DNA of 64,000 nt from Rhodococcus pseudokoreensis. GTDB taxonomy: Bacteria > Actinomycetota > Actinomycetes > Mycobacteriales > Mycobacteriaceae. The translations under genes were made by a program, and so were the position numbers. Under the pieces are notes generated by a model. The model had not been told where the DNA came from and did no database searches. It worked only from the letters and a program-made list of their open reading frames with translations. The stretch covers positions 6,758,001 to 6,822,000 of the forward strand of contig NZ_CP070619.1 in assembly GCF_017068395.1 (NCBI RefSeq), given 5' to 3'. Shown one piece after another: positions 26,983 to 37,613 of the stretch. The first letter of the stretch is position 1, and each line of letters opens with the position of its first letter.

Positions 26983-27900
26983 ATGTCTCGACGTGTCACC
27001 TCCACCGCCGCGGTGCTGATCACCGGCAGCGTGCTGTTCGCGGGTCTCGGCGCGCCTGCGCTCGCTTCGGCGGACCCGTTCTCGCTGCCCGGAATCAGCC
27101 TCCCGGATTTCGGTTCGTCCGATTTCGGGAGCGCGGGCCCGGTCGTCGAGACGCCGCGACTGGCGTCGGTCGACAACTTCCGCGACGTCGGAGGAACGGG
27201 ACGGGGGTATGCGACCGCCCGCGGGGGACACGTCACGCGGGGGCTGTTCTACCGTTCGAACGCGCTGGTTCCGAACGACCAGGATCTCGCCGTCCTCACC
27301 GGGCTCGGGCTGACCGCGGTGTACGACGTGCGGACCGTCGAAGAGGTGGCGGCGAAGCCCGACCGGCTCCCGGCCGGACCACGGTATCAGGGCATCCCGA
27401 TCCTGTCGGGTGACCTCGGTGCCGCTGTCGCGCAGTTGAAGTCGCCCGCCGACGCCGTCGCGTTCATGCAGCAGATGAACCGCAGCTTCGTCGACGACGC
27501 GGCGACCCGGGCCGGGTTCGCGCAACTCCTGACGTCATTGGCCGAGACCGACGGACCGCAGGTCTTCCACTGCACGGCAGGCAAGGACCGCACCGGCTGG
27601 GCGTCCGCGCTGCTGCTCTCCATCGCCGGGGTTCCGCAGGACACCATCTTCGACGACTATCTGCTCACCAACGAATACACCGCCGCGTCGATGAAGGTCA
27701 CGTACGACCAGATCGCCGCCGGCCGCGGCGAGGCGGTGGCGAAGATCTACCAGCCGCTGCTGGGTGTGGACCGTAGCTACCTCGAGGCAGGGCTCGGCCG
27801 GCTCGCCGAGCAGTACGGCACGGTCGACCGTTACCTCACCGACGGGCTGGGTCTGAGTTCGGCGACGGTCGACCGGCTGCGGAGCAAGCTGCTCGGCTGA
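26983..27900 (+). CDS. Secreted tyrosine/serine phosphatase (PtpB-like)
   Basis: A 305-residue exported phosphatase. The signal peptide ends at ALASA-DP (about residue 30). The P-loop is HCTAGKDRTG with nucleophile C197 and R203, the form seen in M. tuberculosis PtpB, and the N-terminal NFRDVGGTG is conserved in that family. It would remove phosphate from phosphotyrosine, phosphoserine or phosphoinositides outside the membrane. ATG 26983 follows GAAAGG. The upstream region has a small palindrome (26930-26944) but no clear promoter call. Confidence 0.88.
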   Translation: MSRRVTSTAAVLITGSVLFAGLGAPALASADPFSLPGISLPDFGSSDFGSAGPVVETPRLASVDNFRDVGGTGRGYATARGGHVTRGLFYRSNALVPNDQDLAVLTGLGLTAVYDVRTVEEVAAKPDRLPAGPRYQGIPILSGDLGAAVAQLKSPADAVAFMQQMNRSFVDDAATRAGFAQLLTSLAETDGPQVFHCTAGKDRTGWASALLLSIAGVPQDTIFDDYLLTNEYTAASMKVTYDQIAAGRGEAVAKIYQPLLGVDRSYLEAGLGRLAEQYGTVDRYLTDGLGLSSATVDRLRSKLLG

Positions 27901-27902
27901 GG

Positions 27903-28850
27903 TCAGGCCCCGATCGCGTCCGAGAGGGTCGTGAGCCGGCTGATCTCGGACGCGGTCAGCGTCACGGTCGGGGCGTCGAGCAGGGCGGGAAGCTGTTCGA
28001 GGCGGCTCGCGCTCGCGATCGGCGCGGTGATGCCGGGCCGGGTCAGGAGCCACGCGAGGGCGATGGTGGAGATCTCCGCGGAGTGCGCGTCGGCGATCTC
28101 GGCCAGGGCGTCGACGACGGCGAGACCGGACTCGGAGAAGTAGCGGGTCGCCATCCGCTGGCGGGCCCGGCCCTCGAGGTCGGCCTGGGTGCGGTACTTG
28201 CCCGCGAGGAAACCCGCCGCGAGCGAGTAGTACGGGAAGACGCCCAGGCCGTTCTCGGTCGCGAGCGCGGCCACCTCGGGCTCGTAGTCGTGGCGGTGCA
28301 CCAGGTTGTAGTGCGGCTGCAGCGCGATCGGCGCGGCGAAACCGTGCTCGGCCGACAGCGACAGCCACTCCCGGATGCGCTCGGGCGAGTAGTTGGAGAT
28401 GGCGACGTGCCGGACGAGTCCGTCGCGGACCAGCTTGTCGAAGGCGCCGAGCGTGTCCACGAGGGGAGTGTCGGCGTCGTCGAAGTGCGCGTAGTACACG
28501 TCGATGTAGTCGGTCTGCAGCCGCTTCAGGGACGCCTCCGCCGCTGCCCGGACGTTGGCGGGGGCCAGGCCCTTGAACTCGGGATGCTGGCTGACCTTGG
28601 TGGCGATCACGATGTGGTCCCGGTTGTGGCGGGACGCCATCCAGTTGCCGAGGACGGTCTCGGACTCGCCGCCGGAGTTGCCGTCGGCGAACGCGGAGTA
28701 CGAGTCCGCCGTGTCGACGAAGTTGCCGCCGCCCGCGGCGAATGCGTCGAGGATGTCGAACGACGTCGGTTCGTCACTGGTCCAGCCGAAGGTGTTGCCA
28801 CCGAGGGCCAGGGGAAAGATGTCCAGATCCGAGTTGCCGATCGCGACCAC
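27903..28850 (-). CDS. Aldo/keto reductase
   Basis: A 315-residue TIM-barrel oxidoreductase of the AKR superfamily (voltage-gated channel beta-subunit/YajO-like group). The active-site Asp and Tyr lie in NFVDTADSYSAF, Lys in IATKVSQH and His in YIDVYYAHFDD; the NADPH-binding end is PIASASRLEQL. It reduces an aldehyde or ketone, substrate unknown. It starts at GTG 28850 with GGAG upstream. It is convergent with the phosphatase gene, leaving two bases between stops. About 220 bases upstream hold divergent promoters for this gene and the betaine operon. Confidence 0.88.
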   Translation of the reverse strand: MVAIGNSDLDIFPLALGGNTFGWTSDEPTSFDILDAFAAGGGNFVDTADSYSAFADGNSGGESETVLGNWMASRHNRDHIVIATKVSQHPEFKGLAPANVRAAAEASLKRLQTDYIDVYYAHFDDADTPLVDTLGAFDKLVRDGLVRHVAISNYSPERIREWLSLSAEHGFAAPIALQPHYNLVHRHDYEPEVAALATENGLGVFPYYSLAAGFLAGKYRTQADLEGRARQRMATRYFSESGLAVVDALAEIADAHSAEISTIALAWLLTRPGITAPIASASRLEQLPALLDAPTVTLTASEISRLTTLSDAIGA

Positions 28851-29074
28851 GGGTGCTCCGTTTCTAGGTGTGTCCTGTCCGGGAATGTGCGAAGAGTTCG
28901 CCTGACGACGCTATCGCAGCCGCTAGGCGCACGCGCGTCCGGCTACCGGACACACCGTTCCTGGTCCGATTCCCAGGCGAATCGGACATGTGTCGCGCTA
29001 ACCCCGCCCACCGCGACTCCGACGGCATACCGTGGAGGGGGTGCGTTCGTTCCGGCGAGACACGGAGTTGAGTG

Positions 29075-30577
29075 ATGCGGGACCAGTCGATCGATGACGT
29101 TCTGAACACGGGCCTGTTCGTCGACGGGCGGTGGATCCGCTCCAGCTCCGGCGAGACCCGGGACTGCATCAATCCGGCCGACGGGTCGGTGGTAGCCACC
29201 GTCGACGAGGCCTCCCCGGACGACGCCGCCCGCGCTGTCGCCGCGGCCCGTGCGGCGTTCGACGAGGGCACCTGGCCGCACACGCCCGTCGCCGAGCGCA
29301 CCGCGGTGGTCGCGCGGATCGCCGATCTGCTCGAACGCGACAAGGAGACGCTGGCGCGCATCGAGACGCTCGACACCGGAAAGACTCTGGAGGAGAGCAG
29401 GATCGACATCGACGACGTGGTGTCGGTGTTCCGGTACTACGCGCAACTCGCCGCGGTCGAGGCGGACCGTCTGGTGGATGTCGGCCGTCCCGACGTGATC
29501 AGCCGGGTGGTGCGCGAGCCGATCGGTGTGTGCGTGCTCATCGCACCGTGGAACTACCCGCTGCTGCAGATCTCGTGGAAGGTCGCGCCCGCACTGGCGG
29601 CGGGGTGCACGATGGTCCTCAAACCGAGCGAGGTGACTCCGCTCAGCACCATCGCGTTCACCGCGCTGATCGCCGAAGCCGGGGTTCCGGCCGGGGTGGT
29701 GAACCTCGTACAGGGCAGCGGCGCCGTCCTGGGCGCCGCACTCACGGGCACCCCCGACGTCGACTTCGTCTCCTTCACCGGCGGGCTGGCCACCGGACGC
29801 GTCATCCTCGAGACCGCGGCGAAGAACGTCACCAAGGTGGCGGTGGAACTCGGTGGAAAGAATCCGCACATCGTCTTCGCCGACGCGGACGGAGACGACT
29901 CCGTCGACCAGGTGCTCACGGGAGTGTTCCTGCACTCCGGTCAGGTGTGCTCGGCGGGAACCCGCCTGATCATCGAGGAATCCATCGCCGATCGGTTCGT
30001 CGCCGCGCTCGCCGCCCGAGCGGAGAAGATCCGGATGGGCAACGGCCTCGACCCGGCGAGCCGAACGGGCCCGCTGGTATCCGAGGCCCACCGGGAGAAG
30101 GTCGAAAAATACGTGGAACTCGGACGCTCCGAGGGCGCCCGGTTGGTGACCGGGGGAGCCCGGCCCTCGGATCCCGCGTTGGCGAACGGGAGTTTCTACC
30201 TGCCCACCATCTTCGACCACTGCGACCGCACCATGCGCCTCGTGCAGGAGGAGACGTTCGGGCCGATCCTCACCGTCGAGCGTTTCACCACGGAAGAGGA
30301 AGCGCTGCGATTGGGCAACGACACCGAGTACGGCCTCGCCGCCGGTGTCCGGACCGCCGACAGCGCCCGGGGCGAGCGCATGGTGCGCGGTCTGCGCCAC
30401 GGAACGGTGTGGCTCAACGACTTCGGTTACTACACCGCGGCCGCCGAGTGGGGCGGTTTCAAGATGTCGGGGAACGGGCGCGAACTCGGCCCCGCCGGTC
30501 TGGCGGAATACCAGGAGACCAAGCACATCTGGCACAACACCTCGCCCACGGCGGCGGGGTGGTTCGACAACGGCTAG
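29075..30577 (+). CDS. betB: Betaine-aldehyde dehydrogenase-like ALDH
   Basis: A 500-residue NAD(P)-dependent aldehyde dehydrogenase. The general base is E258 in VELGGKNP and the nucleophile C292 in GQVCSAG; LVQEETFGPILTVERF and the C-terminal GFKMSGNGRELGPAGLAEYQETKHIW are those of betaine-aldehyde dehydrogenases. It oxidises betaine aldehyde to glycine betaine, an osmoprotectant and methyl source. ATG 29075 is preferred over GTG 29072 because GGAG lies seven bases upstream. First gene of an operon with an APC permease and choline oxidase, which supports the call. Confidence 0.85.
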   Translation: MRDQSIDDVLNTGLFVDGRWIRSSSGETRDCINPADGSVVATVDEASPDDAARAVAAARAAFDEGTWPHTPVAERTAVVARIADLLERDKETLARIETLDTGKTLEESRIDIDDVVSVFRYYAQLAAVEADRLVDVGRPDVISRVVREPIGVCVLIAPWNYPLLQISWKVAPALAAGCTMVLKPSEVTPLSTIAFTALIAEAGVPAGVVNLVQGSGAVLGAALTGTPDVDFVSFTGGLATGRVILETAAKNVTKVAVELGGKNPHIVFADADGDDSVDQVLTGVFLHSGQVCSAGTRLIIEESIADRFVAALAARAEKIRMGNGLDPASRTGPLVSEAHREKVEKYVELGRSEGARLVTGGARPSDPALANGSFYLPTIFDHCDRTMRLVQEETFGPILTVERFTTEEEALRLGNDTEYGLAAGVRTADSARGERMVRGLRHGTVWLNDFGYYTAAAEWGGFKMSGNGRELGPAGLAEYQETKHIWHNTSPTAAGWFDNG

Positions 30578-30604
30578 TCCGGCGCACGGAGAGGCGAGAG
30601 AACC

Positions 30605-32164
30605 ATGGCTACTCGGCACGGTGCAGTGGGTGACGGAGATGAGCCGGGGGACAGTGGACTCGGCGAACTGGGGTACAAGCAGGAATTGGACCGCAGTCTG
30701 GGCAAGTTCGCCAGTTTCGCGGCGGGAGTCAGCTACATCTCGATTCTCACCGGCACATTCCAGTTGTTCTATTTCGGGTTCGGCACGGCGGGGCCGGCGT
30801 ATCTGTGGTCCTGGCCGATGGTGTTCGTCGGGCAGATGGCCGTCGCGCTGTGCTTCATGGAACTTGCGGCCAAGTATCCCGTCGCCGGCTCGGTCTACAA
30901 CTGGGCCAAGCTGCTCGGCAGCAGGATCGTGGGCTGGTCGTCGGGCTGGCTGATGCTCACCGCGTCGATCGTGACGCTCTCCGCGGTCGTGCTCGCGCTG
31001 CAACTCAACCTGCCGCGGCTGTGGAGCGGTTTCCAGATCGTCGGTGACGGCAGCGGTGAGTACGACTTCGCGACCAACGCCGTCATTCTCGGCACCGTCA
31101 TGATCGCGTTCACCACGGCGGTCAACGCATTCGGCGTCAAGCTGATGGCCCTCATCAACAGCACCGGCGTGTTCGTCGAATTGATCGCCGCCGTCCTCAT
31201 CGCGATCATCCTCGCCGCCAACATCACTCGCGGCCCGGAGGTGTTCTTCTCCACCCACGGGTACGGTGCCGGGGAGGCCGGCGGCTATCTGAGCGTCTTC
31301 CTCGTGGCGTCCCTCGCGTCCGGGTACGTGATGTACGGCTTCGATACCGCGAGTTCGCTCGGCGAGGAAACCGTCGACCCGCGGCGGACGGCGCCCAAGG
31401 CGATCCTGCGGGCGATCCTCGCGTCGTTCGTGATCGGCGGGGCGATCCTGGTGTTCGCCGTCATGGCGGCCCCCGACCTCGACGATCCGCTGATCGGCAG
31501 CAGCGAGGGCGGCCTGCAGTACATCGTCGAGCAGGTTATGTGGGGACCGCTCGGCAAGATCTTCCTCGTCTGCATCGTGATCGCGGTGACGGTGTGTTCG
31601 CTCGCCGTGCACGCCGCGGCGATCCGGCTCACGTTCGCGATGGCCCGCGACAACGCCCTGCCCTTCGGGGAGCGGCTGGCGCACGTCAACCCGAAGCATC
31701 AGACACCGGTGGTCCCCGCCATCGTGATCGGTCTGCTCGCGGCGTTCATCCTCGTCATCAACATCGGGCAGCCGCAGATCTTCACGGTGCTGACGTCGAT
31801 CGCGATCATCATGATCTACCTCGCGTACCTCATGGTCACCGGTCCGCTGCTGAAGAAACGACTGCAGGGGCAGTGGCCGCCGAAGGAACTCGCCGAGAGC
31901 GGCTACTTCACCATGGGCCGGTGGGGGCTGGCGGTGAACATCTTCGCCGTGCTGTGGGGCGTGGGAATGGCGCTCAATCTCGCATGGCCGCGCCCCGAGG
32001 TCTACGGAACCCCCTGGTACAACACCTGGGGCGCGTTCGTCTACATCGGCATCATCCTCGGGCTCGGCCTCCTCTGGTACGCGGTGAAGGGCCGCAACCA
32101 CATCGGCTGCCTCGCCTCGCACGCGGCGGCGACGAAGGACGAGGCAGAGAGTGAACTGCCATGA
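30605..32164 (+). CDS. APC-family amino acid/choline permease
   Basis: A 519-residue transporter with about twelve hydrophobic spans and the APC-type opening (GYKQELDRSLGKFASFAAGVSYISILTGTFQLF). The GFDTASSLGEETVDPRRTAPKAI loop is characteristic of the amino acid/choline transporter group. Its place between the aldehyde dehydrogenase and choline oxidase suggests uptake of choline or a related quaternary amine; that substrate is inferred from context. Its stop overlaps the choline oxidase start by four bases (ATGA). Confidence 0.85.
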   Translation: MATRHGAVGDGDEPGDSGLGELGYKQELDRSLGKFASFAAGVSYISILTGTFQLFYFGFGTAGPAYLWSWPMVFVGQMAVALCFMELAAKYPVAGSVYNWAKLLGSRIVGWSSGWLMLTASIVTLSAVVLALQLNLPRLWSGFQIVGDGSGEYDFATNAVILGTVMIAFTTAVNAFGVKLMALINSTGVFVELIAAVLIAIILAANITRGPEVFFSTHGYGAGEAGGYLSVFLVASLASGYVMYGFDTASSLGEETVDPRRTAPKAILRAILASFVIGGAILVFAVMAAPDLDDPLIGSSEGGLQYIVEQVMWGPLGKIFLVCIVIAVTVCSLAVHAAAIRLTFAMARDNALPFGERLAHVNPKHQTPVVPAIVIGLLAAFILVINIGQPQIFTVLTSIAIIMIYLAYLMVTGPLLKKRLQGQWPPKELAESGYFTMGRWGLAVNIFAVLWGVGMALNLAWPRPEVYGTPWYNTWGAFVYIGIILGLGLLWYAVKGRNHIGCLASHAAATKDEAESELP

Positions 32165-33717
32165 CGGACACCGTGTTCGACTACGTGATCGCCGGCGGAG
32201 GAACCGCCGGATGCGTGCTCGCCGCCCGGCTCAGCGAGGACCCGTCGGTGACCGTGTGCCTCGTGGAGGCGGGCCCGTCGGACGTCGGTGACCGCAACGT
32301 CCTCGAGCTGTCGCAGTGGATGCATCTGCTGGACTCCGGATACGACTGGGACTATCCGATCGAGCCGCAGGAGCGGGGCAACAGCTTCATGCGGCACGCA
32401 CGGGCCAAGGTCCTCGGCGGCTGCTCGTCCCACAACTCGTGTATCGCGTTCTGGCCACCCGCCGAGACACTCGACGACTGGGCGGCGGCCGGTGCGACGG
32501 GCTGGGGTGCGAACGACGTGTTACCGCTCGTCGCGCGGGTGGAGAACAACGACGCCCCCGGCGAGCAGCACGGTCGCAGCGGTCCGGTGCGGTTGCGCGA
32601 CGTCCCCCCGAACGACCCCTGCGGCGTCGCACTGCTCGAGGCCGCGGCGAAGGTCGGGTTGCCCACCGTGCAGTTCAACCGCGGCACGAGCGTCCTCGAC
32701 GGGGCGGGGTGGTTCCAGATCAACGCGTCCGAGGACGGCACCCGCATGTCGACGTCGCACGCCTACCTGCACCCGATCCTCGGATCCCGGCCCAACCTCG
32801 ACGTGCGCACCGACTGCTGGGTCGCCGAGATCGTCATCGACGACGAGATGGCGGCGACCGGCGTGCGCTATCAGCGTCCAGACCTCACCGGATACGACAC
32901 CGTCTCGGCGCGCCGCGAGGTGATCGTCACCGCCGGTGCCATCGACACCCCGAAACTGCTGATGCTCTCGGGTATCGGGCCCACGGTGCACCTGCGTGAG
33001 ATGGGCGTGCAGGTCCGGGTCGACGCCCCCGGTGTCGGGCAGAACCTCGACGACCACGTGGAAGGGCTCGTCTTCTGGGAGGCGTCCCGGCCGATGGTCA
33101 CCGAGTCGACGCAGTGGTGGGAGATCGGCCTGTTCGCCACGACCGAGACGGGACTGAACCATCCGGACCTGATGATGCATTACGGCAGCGTCCCGTTCGA
33201 CATGAACACCCTCCGGTGGGGATACCCCACCACCGACAACGGTTTCTGCCTCACCCCGAACGTCACGCAGGGACTCTCCCGCGGAACGGTCCGGCTCCGC
33301 TCCCGCGACTTCCGGGACCGTCCGCGAGTGGACCCCCGGTATTTCACCGACCCCGACGGTCACGACGAGGCCGTGATGCTCGCCGGGTTCCGGCTTTCGC
33401 GCCGCATCGCCGAGCAGGAACCGCTCCGTGGCTGGATCACGAGGGAACTGGCTCCCGGGCCGGAGGCGGAGACCGACGACGAACTGATCGACTACGCGCA
33501 CCGCACCCACAACACGGTGTATCACCCAGCCGGGACCGCCCGGATGGGGGCGGCCACCGATCCGGCGGCTGTCCTCGACCCGGAGTTGCGGGTGAAGGGG
33601 GTGCGCAATCTGCGGGTGGTGGACGCGTCCGCGATGCCGAAACTGCCGTACGTCAACCCCAACATCACGGTCATGACGATGGCCGAGAAGTGCGCCGATC
33701 TGATTCGCGGACGCTGA
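32161..33717 (+). CDS. codA: Choline oxidase-like GMC flavoprotein
   Basis: A 518-residue GMC oxidoreductase that matches Arthrobacter globiformis choline oxidase in many blocks as I remember that sequence. GGCSSHNSCIAFW carries the FAD-linking His (H91) and the active-site Ser (S93). STQWWEIG and MMHYGSVPFDMNTLR are shared. H455 in NTVYHPAGT and N499 in NPNITVM have the same 44-residue spacing as His466 and Asn510. It oxidises choline to betaine aldehyde, and possibly on to betaine, using oxygen. Coupled to the permease gene. Confidence 0.85.
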   Translation: MTDTVFDYVIAGGGTAGCVLAARLSEDPSVTVCLVEAGPSDVGDRNVLELSQWMHLLDSGYDWDYPIEPQERGNSFMRHARAKVLGGCSSHNSCIAFWPPAETLDDWAAAGATGWGANDVLPLVARVENNDAPGEQHGRSGPVRLRDVPPNDPCGVALLEAAAKVGLPTVQFNRGTSVLDGAGWFQINASEDGTRMSTSHAYLHPILGSRPNLDVRTDCWVAEIVIDDEMAATGVRYQRPDLTGYDTVSARREVIVTAGAIDTPKLLMLSGIGPTVHLREMGVQVRVDAPGVGQNLDDHVEGLVFWEASRPMVTESTQWWEIGLFATTETGLNHPDLMMHYGSVPFDMNTLRWGYPTTDNGFCLTPNVTQGLSRGTVRLRSRDFRDRPRVDPRYFTDPDGHDEAVMLAGFRLSRRIAEQEPLRGWITRELAPGPEAETDDELIDYAHRTHNTVYHPAGTARMGAATDPAAVLDPELRVKGVRNLRVVDASAMPKLPYVNPNITVMTMAEKCADLIRGR

Positions 33718-33809
33718 CCCGGTGACGTGCCGGAGGCCCTGCGTGAACCGCCAGGTACTTTGAAGTCCTACTATCTCCCCGTACTGGCAGAGAGACGGAA
33801 GGGCACGTC

Positions 33810-34991
<1,182 letters not shown>

Positions 34992-35005
34992 GCGCAGGAC
35001 GGACG

Positions 35006-36151
35006 ATGAAGAAGCACACACCCTCCTGGCACGACGACGAGGTGAAGGCCCTGTCCGAGCTCGCGGCGGGGTTCTTCGAACGCGAGGTGGTGGCGCACCA
35101 CGAGAAGTGGGACGCCCAGCACCGCATCGACCGTGAGGTGTGGCTGGCGGCGGGCAAGCTCGGGTTGCTGTGCTGCTCGATCCCGGAGGAGTACGGCGGT
35201 GGTGGGGGCACGTTCGCCCATGACCTCGCCGTGTTCGAGGCCCAGGGTTACGCCGGTGACCTCGCGCTCGGCATCTCCGTGCACTCCGGCATCGTCCCGC
35301 ACTACCTCGTCGAGTACGGCACCGAGGAACAGAAGCAGGCGTGGCTGCCGGGCATGGCGACCGGGGAGATCCTCGGCGCCATCGGCATGACCGAGCCCGG
35401 CGCCGGGTCGGACCTCAAGGCGATCAAGACCACCGCCATCCGGGACGGCGACGAGTACGTCGTCAACGGCTCGAAGACGTTCATCACCAACGGTGCGTCG
35501 GCGGACGTGATCGTGCTGGCCGTGAAGACCGACCCGAAGGCCGGCGCCAAGGGGGTGTCCCTGGTGATCGTGGATCTGCGGGACTGTCCCGGGTTCGCCG
35601 TCGGGCGGGTCCTGGACAAGGTGGGTCAGCACGGCGCCGACACGTCGGAGTTGTCGTTCACCGATGTGCGGGTGCCGGTGTCGAATCTGCTCGGTGAGGA
35701 GGGGCAGGGCTTCGGGCAGATGATGGCGCAACTGGTGCAGGAGCGGTTGATCATCGGCGCGCAGGCGTCCGGGGCGATGACCCGTGCGGTCGAGGACACC
35801 GTGGCGTACACGAAGTCGCGGCAGGCGTTCGGGCACAGTCTGTTCGAGTTCCAGAACACGGCGTTCGAGCTCGCCGAGTGTCAGACGATTGCCCGTACGT
35901 GTGCGGTGTTCCTGGACCATTGCATCGAGGCGCACCTGCGCGGTGAACTCGACCCGTCCGAGGCGGCGATGGTCAAGTACTGGCTGACCGAGCAGCAGTG
36001 CGCGGTGATCGACCGGTGCGTGCAGTTGCACGGCGGTTACGGGTACATGCGCGAATACTTGATCGCCCGGATGTACGAGGACGCCCGCGTGCAGAAGATC
36101 TACGCGGGCGCCAACGAGGTGATGAAGGGAATTATCGCGAAGTCGCTGTAG
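35006..36151 (+). CDS. Acyl-CoA dehydrogenase, long-chain type
   Basis: A 381-residue FAD enzyme that introduces the alpha-beta double bond of acyl-CoA. FAD and substrate motifs AIGMTEPGAGSDL and NGSKTFITNG are present. The catalytic Glu is probably E246 in VQERLI, as in long-chain and isovaleryl-type enzymes; the position used in medium-chain enzymes is Ala here (IYAGANEV). The C-terminal QLHGGYGYMREYLIARMYEDARVQ is standard. Co-transcribed with the thiolase. Its last 20 bases overlap the end of the convergent monooxygenase gene. Confidence 0.9.
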   Translation: MKKHTPSWHDDEVKALSELAAGFFEREVVAHHEKWDAQHRIDREVWLAAGKLGLLCCSIPEEYGGGGGTFAHDLAVFEAQGYAGDLALGISVHSGIVPHYLVEYGTEEQKQAWLPGMATGEILGAIGMTEPGAGSDLKAIKTTAIRDGDEYVVNGSKTFITNGASADVIVLAVKTDPKAGAKGVSLVIVDLRDCPGFAVGRVLDKVGQHGADTSELSFTDVRVPVSNLLGEEGQGFGQMMAQLVQERLIIGAQASGAMTRAVEDTVAYTKSRQAFGHSLFEFQNTAFELAECQTIARTCAVFLDHCIEAHLRGELDPSEAAMVKYWLTEQQCAVIDRCVQLHGGYGYMREYLIARMYEDARVQKIYAGANEVMKGIIAKSL

Positions 36152-37613
36152 CCGTCGCAGGCTCACGCGACACGTCGTACGCCGCCTCGTCGAACCGGCC
36201 GAGTCGCTGCCGCATGCGGTCGGTCGACCACGGCCAGTTGAAGCTGTTGCGGCCGTTGACGTCGAGGAAGTAACTCTGGCAGCCACCGGCGTTGTAGACG
36301 GTGGTGGCCAGGGCTTCCTGGACCTGGGCGTTGAACGCGTCCTGCACGTCCCGGCGCGGTTCCATCCTGGTCCACCCGTTGCTTCGGGCCTGGGTGACCG
36401 CCTGGATCAGGTATTCGAGTTGTGCCTCGAGGATCATGAACGCCGACGTGTGGCCGGTGCCCAGGGCCGGTCCGAGGAGGACGAACGCGTTGGGGAAGCC
36501 CGCGACGGTCGTGCCGAGGTACGCCTGCGGGCTGCCCTTCCAGTGGTCGTCGAGGCTGCGGCCCTCGCCGTCGAACACCTTGGACCCGATCGGCATGTCG
36601 AGGATGTGGAAGCCGGTGCCGAAGATGATCGCGTCCACTTCCCGTTCGGCGCCGTCGCTGCCGACGACGACGTTTCCGCGCACCGACTGCACGGCGTTGG
36701 CGTGCACCTCGACGTTGGGACGGGTGAGCGCGGGGTAGTACGTGTTGGACAGCAGCAGCCGCTTGCAGCCGAGCGTGTAGTCGGGCGTCAACGCCTTGCG
36801 CAGCTTCGGATCCCGCACCTGGGCACGCAGTTGCGCCTTGCCGACCTGCTGGACGATCCGCAGGATCCACGGGTGCCGGAAGCCGAGCCCGAGAGATTCC
36901 ATGATCGCGTACTCGAGGCGTCGCAACGCGCGGATCGCGCCCGGTACGCGGCGCAGGACCGTACGCTCGACACCGGGTAGCGTGTGGTCGGGTTTCGGCA
37001 GCACCCATTGCGCGGTGCGCTGATACAGATGGAGTTCCGCGACCTTCGGCTGGATGGCCGGGACGAATTGCACTGCGGACGCACCGGTTCCGACGACAGC
37101 CACGCGTTTGCCGGTGAGGTCGTGGTCGTGGTTCCAGCGGGAGGAATGGAAGACCTCGCCGGTGAACGTGTCGAGACCGGGGATCGCGGGAACGAGCGGT
37201 TCGTTCCACGGCCCCGCGGCGGCGATGACGGCGTTCGCGGTGAACGTGCCCGCGGACGTGTCCACCGTCCAGTGCCGCGTCTGCTCGCTCCACTGGGCGC
37301 GCTGCATCTCGGTTCCGAACTTCACGTGGGCGGGCACACCGTGTTCGGTGGCGGTGCGCTCGATGTACCGGCGGATCTCCTCCTGCCCGGCGAACAACCG
37401 CGACCACTCCCGGTTCGGTGCGAACGAATAGGAATACAGGGCCGACGGGACGTCGCACGCGCAGCCCGGGTAGGTGTTGTCGCGCCACGTCCCGCCCAGC
37501 GCGTCCCCCTTCTCCAGTACGGCGAAGTTGTCGATCCCGCTCTGCTTCAGGCGGATCGCGGCCCCGATGCCGGAGATCCCGGCACCGACGATGAGGATGT
37601 CGTAGTGGTTCAT
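36132..37613 (-). CDS. FAD monooxygenase, Baeyer-Villiger type
   Basis: A 493-residue class B flavoprotein monooxygenase. FAD loop GAGISG is at 10-15, the Baeyer-Villiger fingerprint FTGEVFHSSRW (F150, G152, H156, W160) and the NADPH loop VGTGASA follow. The family inserts oxygen next to a ketone or oxidises heteroatoms. ATG 37613 overlaps the stop of the patatin gene (ATGA). With a lipase-like partner, a ketone-to-ester-to-alcohol plus acid route is plausible, but the substrate is unknown. Confidence 0.88.
   Translation of the reverse strand: MNHYDILIVGAGISGIGAAIRLKQSGIDNFAVLEKGDALGGTWRDNTYPGCACDVPSALYSYSFAPNREWSRLFAGQEEIRRYIERTATEHGVPAHVKFGTEMQRAQWSEQTRHWTVDTSAGTFTANAVIAAAGPWNEPLVPAIPGLDTFTGEVFHSSRWNHDHDLTGKRVAVVGTGASAVQFVPAIQPKVAELHLYQRTAQWVLPKPDHTLPGVERTVLRRVPGAIRALRRLEYAIMESLGLGFRHPWILRIVQQVGKAQLRAQVRDPKLRKALTPDYTLGCKRLLLSNTYYPALTRPNVEVHANAVQSVRGNVVVGSDGAEREVDAIIFGTGFHILDMPIGSKVFDGEGRSLDDHWKGSPQAYLGTTVAGFPNAFVLLGPALGTGHTSAFMILEAQLEYLIQAVTQARSNGWTRMEPRRDVQDAFNAQVQEALATTVYNAGGCQSYFLDVNGRNSFNWPWSTDRMRQRLGRFDEAAYDVSREPATATATSR

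Noticed and set aside
28943..32122. A 1059-residue antisense open frame opposite the betaine operon
   Set aside because: The opposite strand encodes three well-defined proteins with full motifs. The antisense product is His/Arg/Glu-rich with no domain.
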